Origin: Pegoplata infirma
Taxonomy: Eukaryota; Arthropoda; Insecta; Diptera; Anthomyiidae
Direction of reading: 5' to 3'
DNA: 64,000 bases
NCBI GenBank assembly: GCA_963921195.1
Contig: OY992536.1
Span: 240,162,023 to 240,226,022 of the forward strand
Shown here: positions 33,062 through 43,844 of the stretch, in pieces
Numbering within the stretch: the stretch's first letter is position 1
Layout of the letters: every line of letters begins with the position of its first letter
Position numbers and translations under genes: made by a program
Notes under the pieces: generated by a model
Database searches by the model: none
Told to the model about the DNA's origin: nothing
The model's input: the letters and a program-made list of their open reading frames with translations, nothing else

Positions 33062-34984
33062 AAACACGTAGAAAAATTAAATTCGAGTTGGCCGAATCCA
33101 TGAAATGGCCTTTTGAAGTAGTAATAAGTTTTCTTAAGTGAAAAAAAAAAAAAATAGACAATGTGGCACAATATTCTGCCCCGACGATATTTAATTAAAA
33201 CAAGTAAAAAAGTTAAATTCGACTTGGCCGAATCTATGAATACCCTCCACAATGCCCTTTTTAAATGATAGTAAATTTTCTATCGTGAAAAAAATAACAT
33301 TTTTGATTAGAAATATTTTATTTTGTGTAAAAAAACTTTTTTTTTAAGTAATTTTTGAAAAAAAAAAAAAAATAATTTACTAAATTTTATTTTGAGTTTA
33401 AAATTTTTTTCGAGTGTATTTTTTTTTTTGTTAGTGTAAACATATTTTTGAGTGACAAAAATACGTTGTAAAATATTTTTGTGACTTACCAATGTGTTTA
33501 AAACATGTTTAACTGGTTTTGAACACGTCAATTTAAGGTGAAACTATTCTGAAATTCACGTTTTTGCTAATAACTTTTGAACCACTGCACTGTGGTTCCG
33601 ATTCCAAAACTAGGCGGACAAAAGTATTTAACAATGCTATTTTATGTTTTTGGGGTCGCTGATTTCAAAAAAGTGCTTTAAAAAAATGTGGCTTTAGTAT
33701 TTTTGAAAATACGGTGGGTTTCACAAAAATAACTACCACTTAAGTGGACTTTTCCTTACAACTGTAAAAAATTAATTACTTTTTGCTAATTTAGGGCACT
33801 AAATTCAAAGGAAATATTAAAAAATATATAAAAAGCCTTTCTGAGCTTTACAGTAAAGCCCAGCTATGTCGAATTACTTGTGTAGTTTTTTCTAGAATGT
33901 TCGAGTTAAATCTTGTTGTGATTCTGGAGTTGCGAGATAAGAAAAATAAGTGACATAACGATTATAGAAAATACTGTAGAGCTAGGTGTTACAGAAATAT
34001 ATGCAGAAAGTCCAGAATATTAGTCCCATTTTTCGGTGAGTTCTAAATTTTACTGAAAAATAGGGCTTATGTAAAAACGATATAAAAAATGCAGCTGGAT
34101 GCCGCTGGATGAGATGAAAAATAAAACATTCTCTCTGATAGTTACTTTAAGAGACGTATATAGTGGCTTGCCAGTAACTTGGAGCGGTTTTTTTTGCAAG
34201 CTTTGAAAGATTGATAATCTCTTTTTTTTTTTTTTTACTTATGACCCTAACTTCAAAAACCGATATTAAGAAATCGCGAAAAAATTTCGAACCCATGAAA
34301 ATTTTTTTGATAAGTATATACCCATGGCTATATAAAAAACAATTCACGGCAATCTCCTGCAAATAATTCACTTGGTATAAGCTACTTAGTTTTGTATTGA
34401 TTTTCTTAGTTTTTAATTACAAACATTTTCGTGAACAAACATTGATGTTCTAGTGCTGCGGGGACAAAGTTTAACCCCTTATTTAATGAAAATATTTTGC
34501 GTGTAGTCTAGGCATGTTGTTAGCTATTTAAAACACCTACCGTTTTTTAATTTAGAGGTTTAAACTCTTTTGACTTTTGTCCACCTAGATTTGAATTTGG
34601 AACCACAGTGCACTGGACTGAATTGGCTGAAATTTAATACGAACAAGGCAAGGGGAATAAGGCTAAGCCTCAAAATTATTTTTCGAAAGTTATCTATTTA
34701 TATCTCGTAAATTCGCGAAAAAACCCTTGCCGAAATTCAATCTTTTGCTCATAACTTTCGAACCACTGGACCGATTTTGTTGGATTGCAATACTGACCTG
34801 ACCAGGTAAATGTGCAACATATATGCCAAATATCAGGAGCCTCTGTAAAGTCTTTCAAAAGTTAAAGTGTTTTCAACAGACAGACAGACGGACGGACATT
34901 GCTAGATCATAGACCAATATTTTGAGGTGTTACACAATGACAAACTTATATATAACCTATATCACTAGAGTGGAGGGTATAAAA
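33062..34984 (-). mobile_element. HINE, reversed, with nested TIR insertion
   Basis: Two starting termini (about 33062 and 33200: AAAGTTAAATTCGACTTGGC, CGAATCTATGAATACCCTCC) open the copy. After GCTAATAACTTTTGAACCACTG it is interrupted at 33588-34610, then resumes with CTGGACTGAATTGGCTG, a short GACAGACAGACGGACGGAC core, GACATTGCTAGATC, ATATTTTGAGGTGTTACAC and CTATATCACTAGAGTGG. The part from the core to the end is partly deleted relative to the 31.1-kb copy. Confidence 0.75.
33583..34615. mobile_element. TIR element nested in HINE (CACTGTGGTTCC ends)
   Basis: The element is 33588-34610. The ends are CACTGTGGTTCCGATTCC and, inverted, GGAACCACAGTG; the TIRs continue over about 35 bp (AAACTAGGCGGACAAAAG versus CTTTTGTCCACCTAGATTT). 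CACTG flanks both sides, but this is also part of the TIR itself, so the true duplication length is uncertain. The interior is AT-rich and non-coding. The CA-start and GTGGTTCC core are hAT-like. Confidence 0.6.
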
Positions 34985-35760
34985 AAAAAAAAAAAATCGC
35001 CCTTACATTTCGCTGACGTCCAAATGCACATATTTGTAGCATTTTTGTAGCTCTTGACTCGTAGAACAATTCAGAAAAATACACGAAAGCCCTCGGAGTA
35101 ATAGTTTTTGAGTTATCCAGTTTTCAAAATTCTCAAGACCTAATCAAGTCCCTAATTTCCGGACCCAAAAAACGGACAAAAGTTTTGAATCTAAATCTAT
35201 GGCAACCCTTAAATAATCCAACTAGGTATAGAACCAACAGGGTCTGGACTCATGGGGTCAGAACCCAATTAAGTCTGGACCCAATCTAGTACTCAAATGT
35301 CTATGATCTAAAATATAGTTAAATATTTCCCATTTTCTAGTAAAAATTTTTGGTGAAAAAAAATTCCGCGAAATTTTTTTTTTTTGTTAAAAAATTGGTT
35401 TGTACTTGTAAAAATTCCATTCTGTGACCAATTCTGTTCACATATGCCAACCAGCAGCCAATTTAAAGCATTTTTTATTTTTAGGTTATGTAGAATATAG
35501 TAAAATTTTCGAGGTGTTCTTACATTTTAGTTCATTACTTTTGAACCGATTTCGCTCAAATGCAATACCAAACTACTTAGGAAAACAACAAGTAAATTTA
35601 CAAAGTCTCATTCATATATACTTTGGCCGTGATCACCATTTTGGCAATGATCACCATTTCCACAGACGGACAGAACATCGCTAGAATATCTTAGAATCGA
35701 TCACTGATCAATAATATATATACTCAATGGTAGCCAAAATCATTACCAATATTTCTCAAA
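34985..35760. mobile_element. Repeat block shared with 9.5 kb, then decayed HINE
   Basis: 35060-35300 (CCCTCGGAGTAATAG, ATTCTCAAGACC, CAACTAGGTATAGAAC, GGGTCTGGAC) matches the interior of the MITE at 9.2-9.98 kb. 35525-35750 is a reversed HINE end: TTTTGAACCGATTTCGC, a degenerate CAGACGGACAGAACATCGC core, TCGATCACTGATC, ATATATATACTC. No gene. Confidence 0.55.
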
Positions 35761-36040
35761 ATTTAGTTGATTTTCCTATTTTTTACCTTTTTTTTTAAGT
35801 GTACACTCCACAACCCTCTTAAAGCAAGATAAGGTTGAGTAAAAATTGTGACAAAAGTGGATAATGGCACATGGTTCCATTTTATTTGGAGCTTTAAAAA
35901 TCGGTAACATGAATCTCTAGCTGATTCTGTTTTAAAATTATTGCGAAACAATTACACTGTTCGACAACAAAAACCTATCAGTGAAATATCCAACCGATTT
36001 TTATTAATTTTGCTACCAATAGTGAATAATAATTAACACT

Positions 36041-37628
36041 ACAAAAAAAAATTAAATTTTAAACTATATTATGGCAAATTCACAACTTTGATTTTAATTT
36101 AATTTGATATTTTTTTAAATTTGCTATTTTTTTTTTTTGTAAATTTACCATTTCATTTTATAAATTTACCATTTTTTATACCCTACACCACTCTATGGTA
36201 CAGGGTATAATGAGTTTGTGCTGATGTTTGTAACTACCCGAAATATTGGTCCTAGACCTACCTTCAAGCATACCAATCGACTCATAATTACTTTCTGAGT
36301 TGATTTAGCGATGTCCGTCCGTCTATTGATTTAAGCACGATACAGGTCGCAGTTTTCAATCAATTGACTTAAAATTTGAAACTTAAGCATCTTTTGGCCC
36401 AAAGACGAAGCCTATTGAAAGTGGAAAAAATCCGTCCATGTTAAGACCTAGCCCCCATACAAACGTCCCCTTTCAATTTCGCTTAAATGCCTTTAATAAC
36501 CGTGTTATAATATTATTTTGAAATTTTACAGCTAAAAAAATTTTGTAAGCACAAACCATCAAACCAAATTTCAAAGGAATCAGGTCAGTCCTTCTGGTAG
36601 TCCCCATACACACCACGCTTCCGATATTCACATTATTTCCTTAAAATTCATAAAAATGGAAATATTTGATAAAAATTTTATTTGTAGGTGTTAAACGTTT
36701 ACTTTGGTAACCTAATCAAATTGGAAAACATTTGGACCATTTTTGGACTTAGTCCCCCATATAAAAATTTGGACCGATATTCAGTTAAATCGGTCTATTG
36801 AAAAAAAAAAATAAACCAATTCCACTAAAATTTGATCGCTGTTTGTTGTCTACACTTTATAAAGATCTAACAAAAGATAGGTACAATCGGTCCATGTTTG
36901 GACTTGGGACCCATTTTCCGGAAAACACTGGTGTAGGGTATCATATGGTCGGTCTTGACCGACAATAACTTTTTTACTGGCAGGTAAACGTGTTTTGTTT
37001 TCACAAATTACCATTTCGAATTTTAAAGAAATCGGACCTTCCCGATTTTCACATAAATCTCTTAAATTTCATGAAAATAGAAAATATTTAATAAAAATTT
37101 TGTTTGTGTACGAAACGCGTATTAAAATAACCTTATCAAATCTGATAATCATCGGACCAGTTTTGGACTTAGGCCCCTTGTGAAAATTTCGCCCGATATT
37201 AAGTTAAAGCGGTTTATTGTCAACAAATAGAAGCCTATTTTACTCATATTTGATTTGTGAGTGGTTTATACACTTATTAAAGATTTCACAAAATATAGAT
37301 ATAGTCGGTCCATCGGACCCATTTTCCGGGAAACTTTGGTGTAGGGTATTATATGATCGGTATTGACCGACTATAATTTTCTTACTTGTTTAATATAATT
37401 ACGACTTTTTCTTGTAAATTTATCAATTTTTTTTTTGGAAATTTCGTGCGTGGAAAACAATCTTTTTACCAATAACATTGCATATTTGACAAGTTTTATA
37501 CAGATTTTTTTGCCAAAATCTTCGTAATTTTTCGAGGATTTCAGCTACCACCTATTTTACGAGACTAGCTTCGTAAAATCGGGAGATTTTTTTTTGGTAA
37601 TTTTACAAGTTTTTTTTTAGTGTAGTTC
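36041..37628. mobile_element. CACTACAAAAAA-type MITE split by HINE-2
   Basis: The left end CACTACAAAAAAAAATT (36040) and right end TTTTTTTTTAGTG (to about 37624) are inverted copies, with AAATTTACCA / GGTAATTTTACAAG words inside each. The HINE-2 element (36177-37392) interrupts it. The TA next to the right end is clear; the left side reads AA. Confidence 0.5.
36177..37392 (+). mobile_element. HINE-2 family element
   Basis: It starts TATACCCTACACCACTCTAT, GGTACAGGGTATAATGAG, then GATTTAGCGATGTCCGTCCG with only about three GTCY units, ATTTAAGCACGATACAGGTC. It ends TTGGTGTAGGGTATTATATG, GACCGACTATAATTTTCTTA, CTTGTTT. A near-copy of the terminus occurs internally at 36.93-36.97 kb, suggesting a partial internal duplication. 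The dyad GGTCGGTCTTGACCGAC marks the 3' end. No open frame of note. Confidence 0.65.
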
Positions 37629-39070
37629 TTGTAAAAAATCATTTGTAGTAATTAAAAATGTAATTAATTATTTTTACAGACTTTGCAGATTTGTCTGTGG
37701 ATTAACGATTATTTAACCACATATAAAATTAATTTTCTTTTACCGTAATTAAATTAAAATCACTTTTTTAAAAAAAATTCAACCCATCACACTCTCTACA
37801 AAATTTCTCTTGTATACGAGTATTATACAACAAATTTTCTATTTTATATGACACATGTACGACAAAAAGTAAATATATGAATCGTAGGGTGCAACTTATT
37901 TCTTTGCAATTTTTTTTTTTGTGAAAAAATTCTTTTATATAAAAATTTCCAAAATCTTTTTTTATAAAGTGCTACTATCTGCCCAAAATAAAATTGTTTA
38001 AATGTTCTGAACACAAAATTTTTATTTTAAGTCGCTCGATCGACTTAAAACAGTTCAAGGATCACGAATGTATACTATATGGGTCCTCGCCCGATATTTC
38101 TAGCTTTTGAAAACGAAAGAGAATTAACAAAATGTTTTCCCAATTTCAGTAAAACGTCATTCAAATACATTCTACTAAATCTTAACGTATTTTTAAATTA
38201 AACATTTGTGCATTTACAGATTTTTTGTTATAATTTTTAGCTAAAAGTTTTGGAAACATTTTTTTAGTGTATTATGGTTTTGTAATCAGCAATTTTTCTT
38301 GTACATTTACAATTTTTTTTTTAATTTACACTGTTTTTTCTTTTAAGTGTATATTTAATAAAAAATATTTCAACTTTTACTCTCATGACATTTTAATTTC
38401 ATAAAAATGTCTCCCCAATATATTTGCATATATACCTACAACAAGGTGTATTAACTTGTTCTATTAGCGTAATTTTAGTTGTTTACTATGGTAAAACCTC
38501 CTACAAGTGTGATTCACTTAAAAGGCAATTAATTTTACAGCCACGTACTTTGCGGTCGTTTAGTTTAGTTTAAATATATAATGACACAATAATGCCGTAA
38601 ACAACGATAAACTATGAAATCTATGTACACGTAAGTACTTGAGCTAACTATGTATAATATTTTATACCATACAGTTTATACAGCCTCACTTGGTAATATT
38701 ATAAAGCTAAAATATTTAACAAAACATTTTTAACATTGCAACAAATTTTTTATTCGATGTAATTTATCAAAAAAAAAGTTAGCAGAGAACTGAGCAGTAA
38801 AGCGTTGGTAAAGTACTTTGGAATTTGAGATTTATTGGTTTTAATGTACTTTAAAACGTGAGCTCCATTGAATTGTTGCAAATTAGGAAGTTTTTTTATT
38901 TCTTAAAAGCCTCAACCTTTACAAACATAACAAAGTGGGTTTTATAAAAATCTATGGGCAAACACCAAAGTAGTAAAGAATGAAACCACGCATAGAATTT
39001 CCCTTGTATTTTTAAACTTTTTTTTTATATTTTAAATACAACAAAAAGAAACTTGGTTAAATCCTTACAA
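37629..39070. other. AT-rich intron with HINE relic at 38025-38110
   Basis: 38025-38110 keeps TCGATCGACTTAAAACAG, GGATCACGAATGTATAC and TATGGGTCCTCG of a reversed HINE core. Nothing else is recognised apart from a right-end MITE motif TTTTCTTTTAAGTGTA near 38335-38350. Confidence 0.45.
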
Positions 39071-39071
39071 G

Positions 39072-39515
39072 GAAAGTCTTCCAGGTGCCACCCTCCGATC
39101 TTCATAAAATTTGGATATGTTGTTCAGAATAAAAATTAATAAGATACGTACTTTCTTTTAGCGGCCCAAACTTATTTTTAAGGGGTTCGAATTGTACGGG
39201 GAAAGTTTTTCAGTTTTTTACTATTTACGCCTGTTGAATCAAAATTGAAATAGACATATGTGGAATCAGATTAAAGGAATTTAAAAAACCTATCTCGTGC
39301 AAAAAAGATAAAATTTTTCAACTTATAACCATAAATGACCTAAAATAGAGATACGTTTTTTAAATACCTTTTATTTGATATGCTACATGACTAGGTTGCC
39401 TTGCGTAATATAGGAATAAACGATAAAAACTGAAAAATTACTGTTCCTTACCCCATCTTTTGGACCCTCAAAACTTGAATGTGGGCCGCTATAAAAACAG
39501 TACAGCTTTTGGGTT
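39072..39515 (-). repeat. Shared HINE-interior block, reversed
   Basis: CTTCCAGGTGCCACCCTCCG, ATCTTCATAAAATTTGGAT and AGCGGCCCAAAC match the reverse of 485-700. A G-rich stretch (GGAGGGGGGAAGGGGGGG, about 39516) follows. Confidence 0.55.
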
Positions 39516-40696
39516 GGAGGGGGGAAGGGGGGGATTTTTTTACTTTGAAAAAAACAAAAATTATAAATTCACCTTTGTCAGACTAGCAAAAACAGTGATA
39601 CTTTTTTTTTGCAAAAAAAAGTGATAGGAAAGCTATAAAATCCACAAATTTATTAGTTTTGCCGATAATTTTTTTTTTTTAATTTGTTTTAAAAGAAAAT
39701 TGTACATTTTCGTGTACATAGAAAAAGTCTCATATTCTAACACATTTGACGTATAGAAATGTCTAAATCAAAGATTTTGTCAATAGAAGAAATTCCTCCT
39801 ACAAAGAAAATATCAGATGTTGGGACATTTTTCGAGAATAAATGATTTATTATAGTGAAAATACCTCAGAATCTAATATTTCTTCTTTACGAAAAATGTC
39901 TCAGAATCTCAAGACTATTTTCGTATAGAAAAATTTTCAGATTGTAAGAACTTTTTTCCACAGAAAAAGTCTCAGATTCTGTGATCATTTACTATAGAAA
40001 AATTCTCATATTTTAAAGCATTTTTGAGATATTTTTCCTATAAAAAATGTTTATTAAATTTGTTTTGTACTAAAAAATTTTAGATTCTGAGACCTTTTTT
40101 TATAGAAAAAGTCTCAAGTTCTGAGACCTTTTTCCTAAAGAAATTCTCAGATCTTTTTCCTATAGGAAAAGGCTCAAATTCTTAGACCTTTTTTTGCAGA
40201 AAAAGTCTGAGATGCTTAGAACTTTTTCCTATAGAAAAAGTCTTAGATTATGAGACCTTACTCCTACACTGAAAAAAATCCATGCTATATTTCACGAAAT
40301 AAAATTTCGGACTTGTTTCTTAAAGTATATGAAAATTTACTTTATATTACAGAAGACGAATTAGTCCGGATTTTCGTATTTTTACGAAAGCTACGAAAAT
40401 ATTTCATTATCATGAAAATGTTTAATGTCCCTGCAGGAAAATCGAAAGGTCCTTGAAAGGTCAGGTGGCATGTCATACGGACTCAAATGATATATTACAG
40501 ACTTTGACACCTTTCATATAAAAACTTTGAACATTTCATTTTTAAGTTTATTTCTTCTAGAAGTATTTTTAGTGATTTATTTTTAATTTGAAATCGCAAA
40601 ACGAAATTATATGTCAAAAAATGTTTGTGCTCAGGAAATTTCAAGGTTTTTTTTCGCTATTACGAAACTTTTCGTACGATACATTTCGTTTATATA

Positions 40697-41260
40697 GGGT
40701 GTTTTTTTTACTGCTACCGAACTTTAAATTAAAATAAAGTAAGGAAAAATATTTTTAATATCAATGAAACTAACTTTATTGGATAGATCATTTTATGACA
40801 TTAATGTTTAAAAATGATTTGGGAACATATCGCCACCTCGAATGGCTCGTACGTGGAGTAATCTGAACCTCCATTTTCACACAATTTTGACATAATTTGC
40901 AGCCAAATTTTGAATTTCACCAATAACTCGTCGAATGTTGATTTCCAGGTGTTTAATTGTCACTAATTTATCGGAATAGACGAGTTACTTTACATATCCC
41001 CAAAGAAAATAGTCCAATGGGCTTAAATCAAATGATCTTTGTAGCTAATTAACAGGATATTTGAATAAAGTTGAAGTTTGATAAACAGAATCATTTTTTG
41101 ATAGCAAATTTCGACTATGTGCGAGCGTTGCTTTTATGTAAGTTTTTGCATGATAAAATGTCAAACCATACTTAACAAAAACCAACCATCAGCTGTTAAA
41201 TCGGTTGTAAAATAAAGCAGTATTACCAACTCAAAGTTGTGAACCTCTAAAAAAACACCC
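40697..41260 (-). mobile_element. Tc1/mariner-type relic with GGGTGTTTTTTT ends
   Basis: The TIRs are GGGTGTTTTTTTTAC at 40697 and TAAAAAAACACCC ending at 41260, with TATA on both sides. The interior on the - strand encodes a broken transposase C-terminus (next entry). It is much shorter than a complete 1.2-1.3-kb element, so an internal deletion has removed the N-terminal and most of the catalytic portion. Confidence 0.75.
40815..41035 (-). pseudogene. Mariner-like transposase C-terminal pseudogene
   Basis: Reading leftward from 41029: Asp-Leu-Ser-Pro-Leu-Asp-Tyr-Phe-Leu-Trp-Gly-Tyr-Val-Lys, then a stop, Leu-Val-Tyr, further on IRRVIGEIQ, another stop, and RAIRGGDMF near the end. The (D)L-S-P-L-D-(Y/F)-F-L-W-G motif is the third catalytic aspartate region of Tc1/mariner DDE transposases, and the R-A-x-R-G-G-x-M end is typical of their C-termini. 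Two in-frame stops and loss of the N-terminal half make it non-functional. Confidence 0.75.
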
Positions 41261-42060
41261 TATATAAGGCATGCATTTTTTTTAGGTGTAAAGAAAAAGT
41301 CTCATAAGCTCAGACTTTAGATTCTGAGAGCTTTTTCTTATATAGCTGAAGTCTTAACAGATTTTGACACCTTTTTCTTATAGAAAAAGTCTTAGATTCT
41401 GAGAAATTTTTCCTTTATAAAAAGTCTCAGATTATGAGACCATTTTCCTTAAAAAAAAAGTATCAGAATCTAAAACCTTTTACTGTAGAAAAAGTCTTAT
41501 ATTCTAAGACTCTTTTCCTATAGAAAAAGTCTGAGATTCTGAGACCCTTTCCTATTTTTGTTATATAAAAAAATTCTAAGATTTTTTTCTAAAGAAAACG
41601 TGTCAGATATTGATACCTTTATCCTATAGAAAAAGTCATAGATTCTGAGACTTGTTTCCTATAGAAAAAGTCTCAGATTCTTCGACCTTCTTCCAATTGA
41701 GTAAGTTTCAACATCTGGAACTTTTTTTCAACAAAAAAGACTCAGGTTCTGAGAACTTTTTCTTTAAAATAAGTCTCAAATTCAGATATTCCGTTTTTCT
41801 ATAAAAAGAAGTCTCAGATTCCTAGACCTTTTTCCTATCAAAAAAGTCTCAAATTCTGTGACCTTTTTCCTATAGCTTTTGAGACCTTTTTCCCATAGAA
41901 AAATACTCAAATTATGAGACCTTTTTCCATTAGAAAAAATCTTAGGTTTAGAATTTGTGGAATTCTTTTACAAAAATCCGAAAAATAAAATGTTTAAGGA
42001 TGTGAAAATTTTTGGAGTTTTTTTTTTTGTACGTTTTTCTATAGAAAAAGTCTCATAAAC

Positions 42061-42370
42061 AAAATTAAGATCCTGTATTCTATACAAAAAATCCATATAA
42101 TATGTAGTTTTTTTATACCAAAATTCAAAATATGATTGAAAGATATTCAGAAAATATTCACAGAAAATTTTCAGATAAAGTCACATTTTTCCTCTAACAA
42201 CCTTTAAATTTTCCCTATAAAAATTTTCAGATTTTTTTTTATGAAAAATTTTTGGATTTTAAGATTTTTTCCTTCGGAAATTTTTTTTGGTTTTCCTAAT
42301 CCACAAAATAAAACCAATTTTATAAAGATCTGAGGGTGACTTTTCCTTTTTTGATTTCTTTTTCATATAA
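42061..42370. other. Decayed edge of satellite 2, AT-rich
   Basis: Recognisable CAGAAAATTTTCAGA-type words persist to about 42290 but without regular period. Confidence 0.45.
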
Positions 42371-43844
42371 CACAGTAAAACACTAAAAAAATACGGGATT
42401 CCGACGATTGATTCTGGTAGAGAAGACCAAAAAAATATATACGTTTGTCGGCGTTTTGCAAGATCACATCGGAATTTTATTTTAGAGACGGTTAAAGTTT
42501 CCCTGCTTTGGCATTTTCTTGCAACATATCGGTATATGAAACTATGTTTTCTTTACATCTGCACAGAAAAAAATAAAAAAAATATTTGAGTAAATTTTTA
42601 ATACTATTGAGTAAAAAATTACTCAATTTTTCACCAGTAAACGATTTAATAGTATTGAGTAAATTTTTAATAAAAATTTATTAAATATTTGAAAAAAAAT
42701 TTGAGTAAATTTTTAATGGACACAATTAAACATTTACTCAAAATTTATCTATTTATTTTTTTTTTTAAGTTCAAAAAAGTTTTATTTTTTTTTACAAAAA
42801 AAAAACAAAAAACTTGTTTTTTCAAACTTTACCAAACATATTTATGTCTCAAAAACATAGGAAAATTTTATAAAGACGACTACAAACTTTCATATACATA
42901 CACAAAAAACTATAAACTAAACGAGAATTCAAAAAACTATGAGAGTTTAAAAAAAAATAAAAAAAACTATTAAACGTTTATTAAATTATTTACTTAAATT
43001 GCTTTTAAAATTTTTGAGTAAATTTTTAATTGCGTCAATTAAAAAATTACTCAATTTTTGTTTTTAAATTTAAACAAGTGATTACTCAAATTAGTTTCCT
43101 CCATATTATTTTCTGTGTGAGCTGAAGGCTATGTTTGTCATAATATTTTCTTTTTAAAAAATATTTTGGCAAATATTTTTGTGGAACATATTAATCCCCT
43201 ATTTCGCCCTCATAACGTTATTTTTTTGTTCTTAAAAATGTTGGCCATTCAATTTTACTATATATGTCAAAACAATCCAAAGGCCAAAACTTAACACAAA
43301 CACCAAAAACCAGTCAAATTCATGTTTATTTTGTAACTTTTTAGTTGTCAATCTTGAATTTGACTATAAAACTATGTGTTATTTACATCCGATGTTTTGA
43401 GGTATGTTTAGCAACTTTGTAGAAAATATTCTGGCAAATATTTTTGTGGAACATATTAATCCTCTATCTCTTCCATATAACGGTAATTTTTGCTTTATTC
43501 TAACAAATCATATAAAACACCCCTAAAAAGGGGAAGGGCGGGGATGAAATATTCTACAAAAATATTGGCATAAAATTACTATATATGTTAGAACACACAA
43601 AAATATTTGCAATAATATTTTCTACAAAGTTGATGAACATACCATACACATCAGATGAAAAGTTTAATATACCGATACGCTATAAGAGCAGCCCAAAGCT
43701 GTGAAATTTTAACCGCCTCTAAAATAAAATTCCGATGTGATCTTCCCAAAAGCCAACACACGTGTACTTTTTTTGGTCACCTCTACCAGAATCAATCGTT
43801 GGAACCCCGTAATTTTGGAAAAAGTTTGAAATTGTTGTACTGTG
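42371..43844. mobile_element. Long-TIR element with nested MITE
   Basis: The left arm (CACAGTAAAACACTAAAAAA, CGACGATTGATTCTGGTAGA, GATCACATCGGAATTTTATT at 42371-42540) is mirrored on the right (AATAAAATTCCGATGTGATC, TCTACCAGAATCAATCGTTG, TTGTACTGTG at 43660-43844). TIRs are about 180 bp with moderate divergence. The interior has a direct repeat of TGGCAAATATTTTTGTGGAA (43170 and 43432). No coding frame. Family unknown. Confidence 0.7.
42562..43117. mobile_element. MITE with CACAGAAAA termini
   Basis: The ends are CACAGAAAAAAATAA and, inverted, TTATTTTCTGTG, each flanked by TG. The interior is full of TGAGTAAATTTTTAAT and its complement ATTACTCAA. Non-coding. Confidence 0.6.

Larger units (their letters stand above)
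40265..41290. mobile_element. TA-flanked TIR element inserted in satellite 2
   Basis: The left end is CACTGAAAAAAATCCATGC (40267) and the right end GCATGCATTTTTTTTAGGTG (to 41288), inverted copies with TA on both sides (40265-40266, 41289-41290). Satellite sequence resumes directly on each side. It contains the older or younger mariner relic 40697-41260. Confidence 0.7.
39720..42060. repeat. 35-bp satellite array 2, interrupted
   Basis: Units read TATAGAAAAAGTCTCAGATTCTGAGACCTTTTTCC, 35 bp, with the same two dyads as the other arrays (AGATTCTGAGA in place of AGAATCTGAGA). Copies are diverged and partly decayed at both edges. The array is split by the insertion 40265-41290. Confidence 0.85.

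Noticed and set aside
34147..34371. 74-codon frame on the - strand inside the nested TIR element
   Set aside because: It contains Lys runs from a poly-T tract and has no recognisable transposase motif.
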